Source: Stenotrophomonas maltophilia
GTDB taxonomy: Bacteria; Pseudomonadota; Gammaproteobacteria; Xanthomonadales; Xanthomonadaceae
Direction of reading: 5' to 3'
Assembly (NCBI RefSeq): GCF_025642255.1
Contig: NZ_CP106759.1
Location: 2,135,501 to 2,199,500 of the forward strand
DNA: 64,000 bases
Of this stretch, positions 1 through 8,563 are shown in pieces. Position 1 is the first letter of the stretch; each line of letters begins with the position of its first letter. A program made the translations under genes and the position numbers. The notes below the pieces were generated by a model, which had not been told where the DNA came from, did no database searches, and saw nothing but the letters and a program-made list of their open reading frames with translations.

Positions 1-31
1 TGCCTGTCCACGCAACAACAGGGAGTTGGCC

Positions 32-1171
32 ATGGGTCTGGTACAGGCGGTGAAGGGTGCGGTCGGTGGTGTGCTGGCCGACCAGTGGAAGGACTTCTAC
101 ACCGTGCCCACCGGCCTACCGGCCACCGCAGCCCTGTTCGCTGCGGTCCCGCAGGGCACCAATGCCGGGCGCGGCTCCAATACCCACGGGTCGTCCAACA
201 TCATCAGCAACGGCTCGAAGATCGTCGTGCCCGAGGGCTACGGCCTGCTGCTGTTCCAGGACGGTGCGATCACCGCCTTCGTCGCCGAACCGGGCGGATA
301 CGAATGGCGCTCGGACGACCTGAACTCGCAGTCCCTCTTCGCCGGCGATGGCCTGGTCAGCACCTTCATCAAGCAGAGCTGGGAGCGCTTCAAGTTCGGT
401 GGCCAGCCGGGAAGCCAGCAGGCCGCCTTCTTCGTCTCGCTGAAGGAACTGCCGGACAACCGTTTCGGCACCCAGTCGGAGATCTACTGGGATGACGGTT
501 TCCTCAACACCCAGGTCGGCGCGGTCACCCGCGGTTCGTACACGTTGAAGATCGTTGATCCGATCCTGTTCGTGAAGAACTTCGTACCCGCAGCCTACCT
601 GCAACCAGGCAAGGTGTTCGACTTCACCGACCTGGACAACGCTGCCGCCACCCAGCTGTTCAATGAGGTGGTGGGCTCGCTGGCGCCGGCCTTCAGCCTG
701 TACACCAACGATCCGGGCAAGGGCAACCGCATCACCCGGCTGCAGCAGGATTCGATCGGCTTCGCGCAGAGCCTGTCGGCCGCCGTCGAGCAGGCCTACC
801 AGTGGCAGAGCGATCGCGGCCTGGCCATCGTCAAGACGGCGATCGTCTCCATCGAATACGACGCCACTACCCGCGAACTGCTCAAGACCGTGCAGCGCGC
901 CGACGCGCTGGCCGGATCGCGCGGCAACTCCAACCTGCAGGCCAGTGTCGCCCAGGGCATCCAGTCCGCCGGCGAGAACGGCGGCGCGGCAGGCCTGGTG
1001 GGGGTCGGCATGGCATCGGGCATGTTCGGTGTCGGCGGCATGCAGCAGCCGGCCACCCCGGCCGCGGATGACCCGGTGGCCAAGCTGAAAAAGGCCAAGG
1101 AGATGCTGGACCTGGGCCTGATCACCCAGGATGACTATGATGCGTTGAAGGCCAAGGCGCTGGGCCTGTAA
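32..1171 (+). CDS. SPFH-domain protein with C-terminal SHOCT motif (YdjI-like)
   Basis: The protein is about 379 residues and shows an SPFH/virion-core-like body across roughly residues 25-290. A Gly/Ala-rich stretch and a short C-terminal SHOCT helix pair follow (DPVAKLKKAKEMLDLGLI, then QDDYDALKAKAL). SPFH proteins form membrane-associated scaffolds, and SHOCT motifs are small oligomerisation or localisation elements. The ATG at 32 is chosen because GGGAG lies six bases upstream; the in-frame TTG at 26 would overlap that site. The next two genes follow within 21 bases and then overlap, so they are probably co-transcribed. In Bacillus subtilis, YdjI (SPFH) and YdjG (zinc ribbon) are also neighbours, which suggests a membrane-stress role. 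Function here is inferred. Confidence 0.85.
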   Translation: MGLVQAVKGAVGGVLADQWKDFYTVPTGLPATAALFAAVPQGTNAGRGSNTHGSSNIISNGSKIVVPEGYGLLLFQDGAITAFVAEPGGYEWRSDDLNSQSLFAGDGLVSTFIKQSWERFKFGGQPGSQQAAFFVSLKELPDNRFGTQSEIYWDDGFLNTQVGAVTRGSYTLKIVDPILFVKNFVPAAYLQPGKVFDFTDLDNAAATQLFNEVVGSLAPAFSLYTNDPGKGNRITRLQQDSIGFAQSLSAAVEQAYQWQSDRGLAIVKTAIVSIEYDATTRELLKTVQRADALAGSRGNSNLQASVAQGIQSAGENGGAAGLVGVGMASGMFGVGGMQQPATPAADDPVAKLKKAKEMLDLGLITQDDYDALKAKALGL

Positions 1172-1192
1172 CCCGCAGGACGCGAACCGCAC

Positions 1193-2545
1193 ATGTCAGA
1201 TCCACGCAACGGACCGCCTCCGCTGCCCGCTTCCGGCCCTGTGACACCGCCGCCGTTGCCGGGGGCGGCGTTGGACGGTCCGGGCTCGCCGCGGGACGTC
1301 CCTCCCCCACCCGGCAGCTTCTCGCTGGACACCTCGCAGCTGCCGCAGGCGATCCGCGACGAAGTGGACGCCCCGGACCCGCTGGCCATCGACACCTCCG
1401 CCACCGAGTTGAAGGACGGCCTGAACCGGTGCCCGAAATGCGGCGCCACCGACATCCGGCCCAAGCTCGGCACAGACATCCTGGTCTGCCTGTACTGCCG
1501 TCACGAATGGCATGGCGCCCGGGTGGAAGAGGCATTCGGTCTGGGCGAGAACATCGACCAGCTGCGTGGCACCATCATTGCCAGCGGTGCACGCGACATC
1601 GATGCCGATGCGTCGGCGCTGATGAGCTTCAAATGCACCGGCTGCGGTGCCGAAGTCACGGTCAACACCGAGAGCACGATGACGGCGCGCTGCCACTGGT
1701 GCCGGCATGTGTTCGGCGTCAACGAGCAGATCGCCAATGGCGCGGTGCCGGATGCGGTACTGCCGTTCCACATCAGCAAGGACGATGCGGTTGCCCGCAT
1801 CCGCCAGTTCGTCGACAAGCGCCGTCTGTTCGCCCTGAAAGCCTTCAAGGATCAGTTCACGCCCGAGAACGTGGTCGGCGTGTACCTGCCGTACATGATC
1901 GTGGACAGCAATGTCAGCGCCGCCGTGGCGGGCAAGGGCGAGATCCAGACCCGCCGATACACCGTGGGCAGCGAGAAGAACAAGCGCACCGTATACGATG
2001 CCGATGTCTACCAGATCGAGCGCCAGGTGAACTTCACCGTCGACGATCTGCCGCTGGAATCCTCTGCCGAGCGCGGCAATCTGGACATCAGTGCCAACAC
2101 CAACAACATCATCAACACCATTCTGCCGTTCGACACCAAGAACGCGGTGAAATGGAACGCGTCCTACCTGGCCGGCTTCACGTCCGAGAAGCGCAATCTC
2201 GATGTCGAAACGCTGCGCCCGCGGCTGGAGGACCAGCTGCTGTCGATCGCGCGCGCACAGGTGGAAGCGTCGGTGCGCGGCTACAACCGGGGCGTCCGCT
2301 GGGAGCAGGAACAGCTGGACGTGCATGGCACCCGCTGGGTATCCATGTACCTGCCGGTCTGGCTGTACTCCTATCATCAGCCCGGCCGCAACCGCGGCAT
2401 GCTGCACTACATCGCGGTGAACGGGCGTACCGGCGAAACCATGGGAAGCGTGCCCGTGCAGCAGTGGAAGATGCTGCTGGCAGCCCTTACGGCCGGCACG
2501 ATCATCGAAGCAGTGGCAATCCTCATTCTGATGGCGACCGCATGA
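1193..2545 (+). CDS. TFIIB-type zinc-ribbon membrane protein (YdjG-like)
   Basis: This 450-residue protein starts with a Pro-rich segment of about 50 residues and then has two zinc-ribbon clusters. The first is CPKCGATD...CLYCRHEW and the second is CTGCGAEV...CHWCRHVF. A large beta-rich domain follows, and the chain ends in one hydrophobic helix (ALTAGTIIEAVAILILMATA). This matches TFIIB-type zinc-ribbon-containing proteins that sit with SPFH proteins, as in the B. subtilis ydjGHI region. It probably partners the upstream SPFH gene at the membrane. Its stop codon overlaps the next start as ATGA, which supports translational coupling. Confidence 0.82.
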   Translation: MSDPRNGPPPLPASGPVTPPPLPGAALDGPGSPRDVPPPPGSFSLDTSQLPQAIRDEVDAPDPLAIDTSATELKDGLNRCPKCGATDIRPKLGTDILVCLYCRHEWHGARVEEAFGLGENIDQLRGTIIASGARDIDADASALMSFKCTGCGAEVTVNTESTMTARCHWCRHVFGVNEQIANGAVPDAVLPFHISKDDAVARIRQFVDKRRLFALKAFKDQFTPENVVGVYLPYMIVDSNVSAAVAGKGEIQTRRYTVGSEKNKRTVYDADVYQIERQVNFTVDDLPLESSAERGNLDISANTNNIINTILPFDTKNAVKWNASYLAGFTSEKRNLDVETLRPRLEDQLLSIARAQVEASVRGYNRGVRWEQEQLDVHGTRWVSMYLPVWLYSYHQPGRNRGMLHYIAVNGRTGETMGSVPVQQWKMLLAALTAGTIIEAVAILILMATA

Positions 2546-2799
2546 GCGACGACAGTGGCCTCTGGCTGTTGGCGGCAGGTCCGGCCGGCGCGACCGCGCT
2601 GTACTGGGCGCTGTACCGCTACTACCGCAATACCGACAAATCACACGCCTTCGAGCATGAAACCGAAGTGCAGGCCGCGCCCGTCAGCGGCTCGGACCAG
2701 AAGGTGGGCCAGGTGCGCGGCACCGAGGCCACCCGCATCGAGGGCGACAACGTCTACCAGTACCGACGACGCGTGGCGCGGCTGAAACCCAGGCCCTGA
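2542..2799 (+). CDS. small single-pass membrane protein, unknown
   Basis: The 85-residue product has one hydrophobic segment near the N-terminus (LWLLAAGPAGATALYWALY) and a charged, soluble tail. The start overlaps the zinc-ribbon gene stop in an ATGA arrangement, which is the main reason to accept it as real. I do not recognise a family. The position suggests an accessory subunit of the SPFH/zinc-ribbon complex. Confidence 0.7.
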   Translation: MSDDSGLWLLAAGPAGATALYWALYRYYRNTDKSHAFEHETEVQAAPVSGSDQKVGQVRGTEATRIEGDNVYQYRRRVARLKPRP

Positions 2800-2817
2800 C
2801 GGCCGGGACCGGGGCGA

Positions 2818-2838
2818 CGGGCACCGCCACGGTGCCCG
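2818..2838 (+). terminator. hairpin after the SPFH operon
   Basis: A nine-base perfect stem (CGGGCACCG / CGGTGCCCG) with loop CCA lies 18 bases after the last stop of the SPFH operon. There is no T-tract, so it may only be a transcript-end stabiliser or a Rho-associated structure. Confidence 0.35.
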
Positions 2839-2935
2839 CCATCGAGTGCCGTTGCGCAGCCGGCATGGCACCATCACGCGGTCTCCCACCCTGCCGGTCT
2901 CATGCTTTCCGGGTCGCCCTCCCGAGCATCCCGCC

Positions 2936-3547
2936 ATGATCGCCCTGCTCCCGCGTACCTGCCTGGCCGCGCTGTGCTGCCTGTCCCTTCCCGTCATGGC
3001 CCAGGATGCATCCTTCGGCTTTGGCCAGCAGAGCACCGAAACCTCGCAGACTACCCAGACCTCGACCACCCAGAGCCAAAGCCAGCGCAGCGATGACACG
3101 GCCTTTGGCAGCAGCGGCTCGATGACCTCGCAGTCCAGCACCCATTCCCGGACGCATTCCGAATCGAACAGCGAGAGCACCGGCGTGGATCTGGAGATCG
3201 GCGTCCCCGATGACACCGATCGCTGGGGCCAGGAACGCCGCCATCCCCGCGATCTGCGTGACAGCGACCTGTTCGGCACGTGGACGCTGGGCGAGGAGAA
3301 CGGGAACACCTGCACGATCGAACTGAAGAGCATGGAGTGGTTCGGCGGCTACAGCGCCTATGTGCCGGCGGGCTGTCCAGAGGGATTCTTCCCGGCCAAC
3401 CGCTGGGTGCTTTCCGGTAACCAGTTGCTGCTGACCGACACCAGCAACACGGTGTACGGCCGTTTCCGTGCATCGGGTGGCGGACGGTGGTCTGGCTTTC
3501 GCGAGTCCGACGGCGCGCGGCTCTACCTGAATCCGAAGGGTCGCTGA
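2936..3547 (+). CDS. secreted AprI/Inh-family protease-inhibitor-like protein
   Basis: The start gives a typical signal peptide (MIALLPRTCLAALCCLSLPVMAQ). A low-complexity Ser/Thr/Gln/Asn linker follows, to about residue 80. The C-terminal ~100 residues resemble the AprI/Inh beta-barrel: LFGTWTLGEENGNTC, a second Cys in AGCPEGF, NRWVLSGNQLLLTD, then a GRF...WSGF...LYLNP ending. Inh proteins sit in the periplasm and inhibit secreted serralysin-type metalloproteases, using two conserved cysteines; both are present. No metalloprotease gene is adjacent, and the long Ser/Thr/Gln linker is unusual for classical Inh. An in-frame upstream ATG at 2846 is rejected because it would bury the signal peptide. 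Confidence 0.7.
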   Translation: MIALLPRTCLAALCCLSLPVMAQDASFGFGQQSTETSQTTQTSTTQSQSQRSDDTAFGSSGSMTSQSSTHSRTHSESNSESTGVDLEIGVPDDTDRWGQERRHPRDLRDSDLFGTWTLGEENGNTCTIELKSMEWFGGYSAYVPAGCPEGFFPANRWVLSGNQLLLTDTSNTVYGRFRASGGGRWSGFRESDGARLYLNPKGR

Positions 3548-3617
3548 CGGACGCCCTGCACGCCCCGCGGACGGCAGCATCAGGAAGATCAGGCAACCTT
3601 CCTTGAACCGCCCTGCG

Positions 3618-4577
3618 ATGTCCGCCCCCACCGGTCCCCGCCTCGTCATCTATGCCGCCCTGGCCGGCAACCTCGCCATTGCCGTGGCCAAATTCATCGC
3701 CGCTGGCATCTCCGGCAGTTCAGCGATGCTCAGTGAAGGCGTGCACTCGCTGGTCGACACCCTGAACGAAGTGCTGTTGCTGTACGGGCTGCGCAGGGCC
3801 GGCAAGGCGCCGGACACCGTGCATCCATTCGGCTACGGGCGCGAGCTGTATTTCTGGAGCTTCATCGTGGCCTTGCTGGTGTTTGCGGCGGGCGCGGGCG
3901 TGTCGGCATACGAGGGCATCCAGCACATCCGCCAGCCGGAACCGGCGACCCACCATGTGCTGAGCTACAGCGTGCTGGGCATTTCCATCCTCTTCGAAGG
4001 CGCGTCGTGGTGGGTGGCGCTGCGCGAGTTCCGCCGCACCAAGGGCAGGCTCGGCTACTTCGAGGCGTTCCGACGCAGCAAGGACCCGTCCACGTTCACC
4101 GTGCTTCTGGAGGACAGTGCAGCCCTGCTCGGTCTCGGATTCGCGCTGGCCGGGCTGGTCGCGGCGCAACTGCTGGACATGCCGGTCCTGGACGGCGTGG
4201 CCTCGCTGTGCATCGCCGCAGTTCTGGCGGTGACTGCGTTCCTGCTGGCACGCGAGACCAAGGGCCTGCTGGTGGGCGAGCCTGCCCATCCAGCGGTGGC
4301 CGAGCGCATCCTGGCCGTCGCCGAAACCGATGCCGATCTGCGCCGCGCCAATGGCGTGACCACCATGCAGATGGGCCCGGAGCAGGTGGTGGCCATGCTC
4401 AGCGCGGAGTTCGAGGATGATCGGCATACGCCGCAGATCGAGGCCTGCATCACCCGCATCGAAAACGCCGTCAAGCGTGAGTACCCGGAACTGGTGGCGC
4501 TGTTCGTCAAACCGCAGACGCCGGAAGTCTACGCCGCCCGGCGTGCGGCGCTTCGCGCGCCGCGTTCACCGGATTGA
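3618..4577 (+). CDS. cation diffusion facilitator (CDF) family transporter
   Basis: The product is about 319 residues, with five to six membrane helices followed by a cytoplasmic C-terminal domain. Helix 2 carries a metal-site pattern (SEGVHSLVDTLN), and helix 5 has LLEDSAALLG. The stretch HPFGYGRELYFWSF is typical of the ZnT9-like CDF subgroup. CDF proteins export Zn, Mn or related divalent cations in exchange for protons at the inner membrane. Substrate cannot be read from the sequence. A TTG at 3603 would add five residues; ATG 3618 is used as the conservative start. Confidence 0.88.
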   Translation: MSAPTGPRLVIYAALAGNLAIAVAKFIAAGISGSSAMLSEGVHSLVDTLNEVLLLYGLRRAGKAPDTVHPFGYGRELYFWSFIVALLVFAAGAGVSAYEGIQHIRQPEPATHHVLSYSVLGISILFEGASWWVALREFRRTKGRLGYFEAFRRSKDPSTFTVLLEDSAALLGLGFALAGLVAAQLLDMPVLDGVASLCIAAVLAVTAFLLARETKGLLVGEPAHPAVAERILAVAETDADLRRANGVTTMQMGPEQVVAMLSAEFEDDRHTPQIEACITRIENAVKREYPELVALFVKPQTPEVYAARRAALRAPRSPD

Positions 4578-4646
4578 CGCCGCGTCCGCATCCGCTTCAC
4601 CCTGCCAGCGCCAGACTGATCCCCCGTTCGCCGACCCGCTACCGCC

Positions 4647-5280
4647 GTGCCTGACTGGCTGCCCGATCACTGGACGCTCCTGCCGCGCAGCTTCTACCAG
4701 CGTCCGCCGCAGGAGGTCGCCCCCGAACTCCTGAACGCGCTGCTGGTGCGCAGCGATGGGCGGGCGGCCCGCATCGTCGAGGTCGAGGCCTACGGCGGCA
4801 GCCACGACCCGGCCGCGCACTCCTACCGGGGGACCGACGCCGCGGACAGCCAGTATGTTCGGGGAGGCCGGGCACCTGTACGTGTACTTCAGCTACGGCA
4901 TCCACTGGGGAAGCAACGTGGTGTGCGGGCAGGAACACGAGGGCGTGGCAGTCCTGCTGCGCGCAGCGGAGCCCGTGCAGGGCATCGACAGGATGCGGGA
5001 ACTCAGGCCAGCCGCACGGCACGACCGCGATCTTGCCAGCGGCCCAGGCAAGCTGTCCCAGGCATTCGGCCTGGACAAGAGCTTCCACGGCGCCGATCTG
5101 GTGACGGGCAGCCACGGTGTGGTCATTGCCCGCGACGGCACACCTCCGCCGACGGACCCGGTCATCGGCCCGCGGATCGGCATCAGCCGCGCCGTCGACT
5201 TTCCGTGGCGCTGGCATGTCCGCGGCCATCGGCACGTCTCGGCACGCGCCCCCCGGCCTGCATCGGCAGCACGCAGATGA
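4647..5280 (+). pseudogene. DNA-3-methyladenine glycosylase (AAG/MPG family), frameshifted
   Basis: The GTG-initiated frame reads [10 protein letters not shown]...[20 protein letters not shown], the N-terminal half of an AAG-type glycosylase. It then loses homology. The family continues in the +1 frame as [22 protein letters not shown], then [20 protein letters not shown] and PRIGISRA, stopping at 5280. The switch lies at the five-G run 4828-4832; four Gs would restore one reading frame of about 210 residues. The enzyme excises alkylated purines. Either the gene is broken in this strain or the base count in the run is wrong. The uninterrupted frame from 4647 to 5471 is a by-product of the shift and not a real fusion. 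Confidence 0.82.
4828..4832 (+). other. G5 run, frameshift point in the glycosylase gene
   Basis: CGGGGGACC here must read CGGGGACC (Arg-Gly-Pro) to join HSYRG to PTPR in one frame. It is a single-base insertion in a homopolymer. Confidence 0.8.
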
Positions 5281-5471
5281 CGCCGCTGGACCGGCCACTG
5301 CGGCGTGAACTGGAGATCGACGGCCAGCACTACACCCTGACGCTTGATCCGCAGGGCCTGAAGCTGGTGGAAAAAGGCCGGCGCAAGGGTGTGGTCCTGC
5401 GCTGGCGTGACCTGGTGTCAGGTGATGCTGCCCTGGCCGCCGCCCTGCAGGCATCGTTGCAGACGCGCTGA
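5277..5471 (+). CDS. small conserved-looking protein, unknown
   Basis: This 64-residue product starts with an ATG that overlaps the glycosylase stop as ATGA. It is charged and soluble ([20 protein letters not shown], then [20 protein letters not shown]). It reads like a short two-layer beta/alpha protein, but I recognise no family. The overlap suggests it was co-translated with the glycosylase before the frameshift. Confidence 0.6.
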   Translation: MTPLDRPLRRELEIDGQHYTLTLDPQGLKLVEKGRRKGVVLRWRDLVSGDAALAAALQASLQTR

Positions 5472-5513
5472 GCGGACGCCACCACAGTGCCGACGGACAA
5501 CGCCGGATCCGGA

Positions 5514-6305
5514 TCAGGTGCGCACCGTCACCCACGTTGGCGCGTGATCGCTGGCCTTGTCCTGCAGGCGCACCCAACGATCCACGCCTGCATCCACCAC
5601 GCGTGCCGCCAGGACCGGGTTCAGCAGCAGGTGATCGATGCGCAGTCCCCGGTCGCGCTCGGCATGCTGGCGGAAGTAGTCCCAGAATGTGTAGATCGTG
5701 CTGTCACCGTGCACGCTGCGCAGGGCGTCGGTCCAGCCCTGCGCGAGCAGATGCTCGAACTGCTCGCGCACCTCCGGCTGGAACAGCGCGTCGCGGCGCC
5801 ATGCCTTCGGGTCGTATACATCGGCCTCGGTGGGGATGACGTTGAAATCGCCCAGCAGCACTGCAGGGTGCGGGAGATCGACGAGGCTGCGCGCGTGACG
5901 GATAAGGCGTTTCATCCAGCGCAGCTTGTAGTCGAACCTGGGGCCCGGCTGGGGATTGCCGTTGGGCAGGTAGAGACCACCCACGACGATGCCGTGCACC
6001 GCCGCTTCCAGATAGCGGCTCTGCGTATCCGCCGGTTCGCCCGGCAACCGCCGCCGGCTTTCCACCGGCACCGAATCCCTTGCCAGCAGGGCCACGCCGT
6101 TCCATCGCGCTTCGCCCAGCCACAGCGCACCGTAGCCGGCCTGTTCCAGCGCATCGGCCGGGAATGCCGCATCCGTGGCCTTCAGCTCCTGCAATGCGAC
6201 CACGTCCGGTGATGTCCTGTCGAGCCAGGCAAGCAGATGGGGCAAGCGCGTGCCGATACCGTTGACGTTGAACGTGGCGATGCGCAGCGTCTTGCGACGG
6301 GCCAT
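5514..6305 (-). CDS. xthA: exodeoxyribonuclease III (Xth/ExoA family)
   Basis: The 263-residue protein covers the complete endonuclease/exonuclease/phosphatase fold. N-terminal ATFNVNGI, metal-ligand Glu in LQELKATD, GLYLPNGNP, catalytic LLGDFNVIPTEADV, and C-terminal RGLRIDHLLLNP...KASDHAPTW are all present. It cleaves AP sites and removes 3'-blocking groups in base-excision repair. GGAG precedes the start. It lies beside two glycosylase-type genes (the broken MPG and the YcaQ-like gene), a small base-excision-repair neighbourhood, though not one operon. Confidence 0.93.
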   Translation of the reverse strand: MARRKTLRIATFNVNGIGTRLPHLLAWLDRTSPDVVALQELKATDAAFPADALEQAGYGALWLGEARWNGVALLARDSVPVESRRRLPGEPADTQSRYLEAAVHGIVVGGLYLPNGNPQPGPRFDYKLRWMKRLIRHARSLVDLPHPAVLLGDFNVIPTEADVYDPKAWRRDALFQPEVREQFEHLLAQGWTDALRSVHGDSTIYTFWDYFRQHAERDRGLRIDHLLLNPVLAARVVDAGVDRWVRLQDKASDHAPTWVTVRT

Positions 6306-6432
6306 GCAGCACTCCTGAAGCCGGCGGGCAGAGCCACCACTGTGCCTGCGCCGTCATGCAGGCGCCGTCGACGTCATCGAAACGACGCCCGGCGATCATG
6401 GCGAACGCGCCCACAGCAGCCTGCTGCGAGCG

Positions 6433-7533
6433 CTACCCGGCCCCGCGCCCGCCTGCCAGAAACAGCGCCATGCGCTGCAGCTCGTCCTCCAGCGCACTGC
6501 GGAACAGCCGGTCGCGCGACAGTGAGCGCCCCGCATAGCCGATCGATGGCTCAAGCTGGCCGTCGCGGACACTCACATTGGCCCACCCCACCACCTGCTC
6601 GTGCCACAGCATCGGCAGCGCGTAGTAGCCATACTGGCGCTTGGGCGCCGGCGTGTAGGCCTCGAACCTGTAGACCCAGCCCCACAGCAGCTCGAACCGC
6701 CGGCGGTCCCAGACCACCGGGTCGAACGGCGCCAGCAGGCGTACCTGTTTGTCCGGCGCATGCCGTCGTGAACGCGGATTCTCGTCCGCCGGCCAGTACC
6801 ACGTGGTGCCCTCCACGGTAGCGCTCGCCAGCTGTTCCTTCGCCAGCTTCAGCGCCTGCCGGGTCTGCTCGGCCAGATGCGGTGCGCCGTAGCCCAGCAG
6901 CCGGACCAGGTAGGTCATGCTGGCCGATGGAAGCGGCGCGTACTTGCGCACGATCAGCGCGACCAGTGCCGCCGCGCGCCCGTCCTCGCTGTCCTCCGCC
7001 GGCGCATGCTCGGCCACGCTGTAGATGCGCGTTCCGCTGTCGCGTCGCTGCACCCGCAGCAGGCCGCGATAGTGCATGCCCTCCAGCAGATGCGTGCTGG
7101 CGTTGCTGGTGCCGCCCCAGTAGTTGGTCACCCGCCCGTGCGCGAACGCCTGGTCGACCTCGCGCGGATGCACGCTGCCACGTTCGCGCACGAACGCCAG
7201 CACATCCGCCGCACGGCGTTCGGTGTCCGCGTCCCATGCACGCCGGGCCACGCGGGGATGCATCAACGCCAGGTACTCGCGCGGCAGGAAGCCGTAGTTG
7301 ACCAGGCAGTCCTCCTCTACCGGCAGGCGCGGGTAACGCCGCTCGAGGTCACCGGCCCGATAGTCCTTCACCCGATGCCGCAGTGTCAGATCCTGTGCCC
7401 GGGCCGGCGCGCGGATCGGATCGGCCTGTACGAAGCCCAGCCGCCGGATCGCGGCCATCAACGTTGTCGGCGGGAACAGGGTGCGCGCCACCGCGTAGCG
7501 GCGCAGGTCGTCGAGAGTGGGCTGCCTGGACAT
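6433..7533 (-). CDS. YcaQ/AlkZ-like winged-helix DNA glycosylase family protein
   Basis: The 366-residue protein belongs to the HTH_42 (tandem winged-helix) family. Near the N-terminus it reads LGFVQADPIRAPARAQDLTL. The QAD triplet matches the catalytic Q-phi-D motif of YcaQ-type (AlkZ-like) glycosylases, as distinct from Q-phi-Q in Streptomyces AlkZ. Later landmarks are YWGGTSNASTHLLEGMHYRGLLRV and LLAPFDPVVWDRRR. E. coli YcaQ unhooks interstrand crosslinks and excises N7-alkyl purines. ATG 7533 is used; the in-frame extension to 7620 enters the promoter of the divergent pip gene. Confidence 0.85.
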   Translation of the reverse strand: MSRQPTLDDLRRYAVARTLFPPTTLMAAIRRLGFVQADPIRAPARAQDLTLRHRVKDYRAGDLERRYPRLPVEEDCLVNYGFLPREYLALMHPRVARRAWDADTERRAADVLAFVRERGSVHPREVDQAFAHGRVTNYWGGTSNASTHLLEGMHYRGLLRVQRRDSGTRIYSVAEHAPAEDSEDGRAAALVALIVRKYAPLPSASMTYLVRLLGYGAPHLAEQTRQALKLAKEQLASATVEGTTWYWPADENPRSRRHAPDKQVRLLAPFDPVVWDRRRFELLWGWVYRFEAYTPAPKRQYGYYALPMLWHEQVVGWANVSVRDGQLEPSIGYAGRSLSRDRLFRSALEDELQRMALFLAGGRGAG

Positions 7534-7594
7534 GACGCCATTGTAGGCGCGCGCCGGGGGTATGCTGTCAGGCCCCGGTCCACTGACGTCCATC

Positions 7595-8554
7595 ATGCGC
7601 ACGCTGTACCCCCCGATCACGCCCTATCGCGAGCACACCCTGCCCGTGAGCACGCTGCACACCCTGCATGTCGAAGAGTGCGGGACGCCCGACGGCATTC
7701 CGGTGGTGTATCTGCATGGCGGTCCCGGTGCCGGCATCTCACCCACGCATCGTCGCTTCTTCGACCCGGCGCGGTACCGCATCGTGCTGATCGACCAGCG
7801 CGGCAGCGGCCGTTCCACCCCGTTCGGCGAACTGCGCGACAACACCACGCAGGAACTGGTGGCCGATATCGAGAAGGTACGTGAGCACCTCGGTATCGAG
7901 CGCTGGCTGGTGTATGGCGGCTCCTGGGGCTCGACGTTGTCGCTGGCGTACGCGCAGGCCCATCCCGCCCGCGCCACCGGCCTCATCGTGCGCGGCGTGT
8001 ATCTGGGGCGGGACATCGAGAACCAATGGTTTTCCGAGCCGCAGGGCGGTGCGCGCTGGATATTTCCGGAGCGCTGGGACCGCTATGAAGCGCACATTCC
8101 CGAAGATGAGCGCGGCAACCTGCTGCAGGCGTACTGGACACGCCTGGACAGCCCGGACCCCGCCATCCGCATTGCTGCCGCAATGGCGTGGCTGGGCTGG
8201 GAGGACAATGCTGCGACCCTGCAGCACGAGGTGTCCGCCGAATCCAGCAGCGACCCGATGGATACCCTGGCCAAGGCCCGGATCGAAGCGCACTACTTCC
8301 GCAACGGGGCCTTCCTTGAGCCCGGCCAGCTGCTGCGCGATGTGGAGCGGATCCGCCACCTCCCGGCGGTGATCGTACAGGGCCGCTACGACATCATCTG
8401 TCCGCCACGCAGCGCGTGGGAACTGGCCAAGGCGTGGCCGGAAGCCAGGCTGGAGATGGTGATTGCCGGCCACAGTGCGAACGAAGCGGCCACGACCGAC
8501 GCGCTGGTACGCGCGACCGACGACTTCGCCGACCGTTTCGGCCAGCCCGGCTGA
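7595..8554 (+). CDS. pip: proline iminopeptidase (alpha/beta hydrolase, S33)
   Basis: The 319-residue protein has the S33 hallmarks. These are oxyanion-hole HGGPGAG, DQRGSGRSTP, nucleophile elbow GGSWGSTLSLAYAQ (Ser about residue 110), an Asp in GRYDIICPP and a His in IAGHSANE. It removes N-terminal proline from peptides in the cytoplasm. Sixty-one bases separate it from the divergent YcaQ-like gene. An in-frame ATG at 7562 would add 11 residues of no family similarity. Confidence 0.93.
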   Translation: MRTLYPPITPYREHTLPVSTLHTLHVEECGTPDGIPVVYLHGGPGAGISPTHRRFFDPARYRIVLIDQRGSGRSTPFGELRDNTTQELVADIEKVREHLGIERWLVYGGSWGSTLSLAYAQAHPARATGLIVRGVYLGRDIENQWFSEPQGGARWIFPERWDRYEAHIPEDERGNLLQAYWTRLDSPDPAIRIAAAMAWLGWEDNAATLQHEVSAESSSDPMDTLAKARIEAHYFRNGAFLEPGQLLRDVERIRHLPAVIVQGRYDIICPPRSAWELAKAWPEARLEMVIAGHSANEAATTDALVRATDDFADRFGQPG

Positions 8555-8563
8555 ATCGTTCCT

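Noticed and set aside
4647..5471. A 274-residue frame joining the glycosylase N-terminus to the small downstream protein
   Set aside because: After the G5 run it no longer encodes glycosylase sequence; the family continues in another frame, and the last 64 codons are a separate ATGA-coupled gene.
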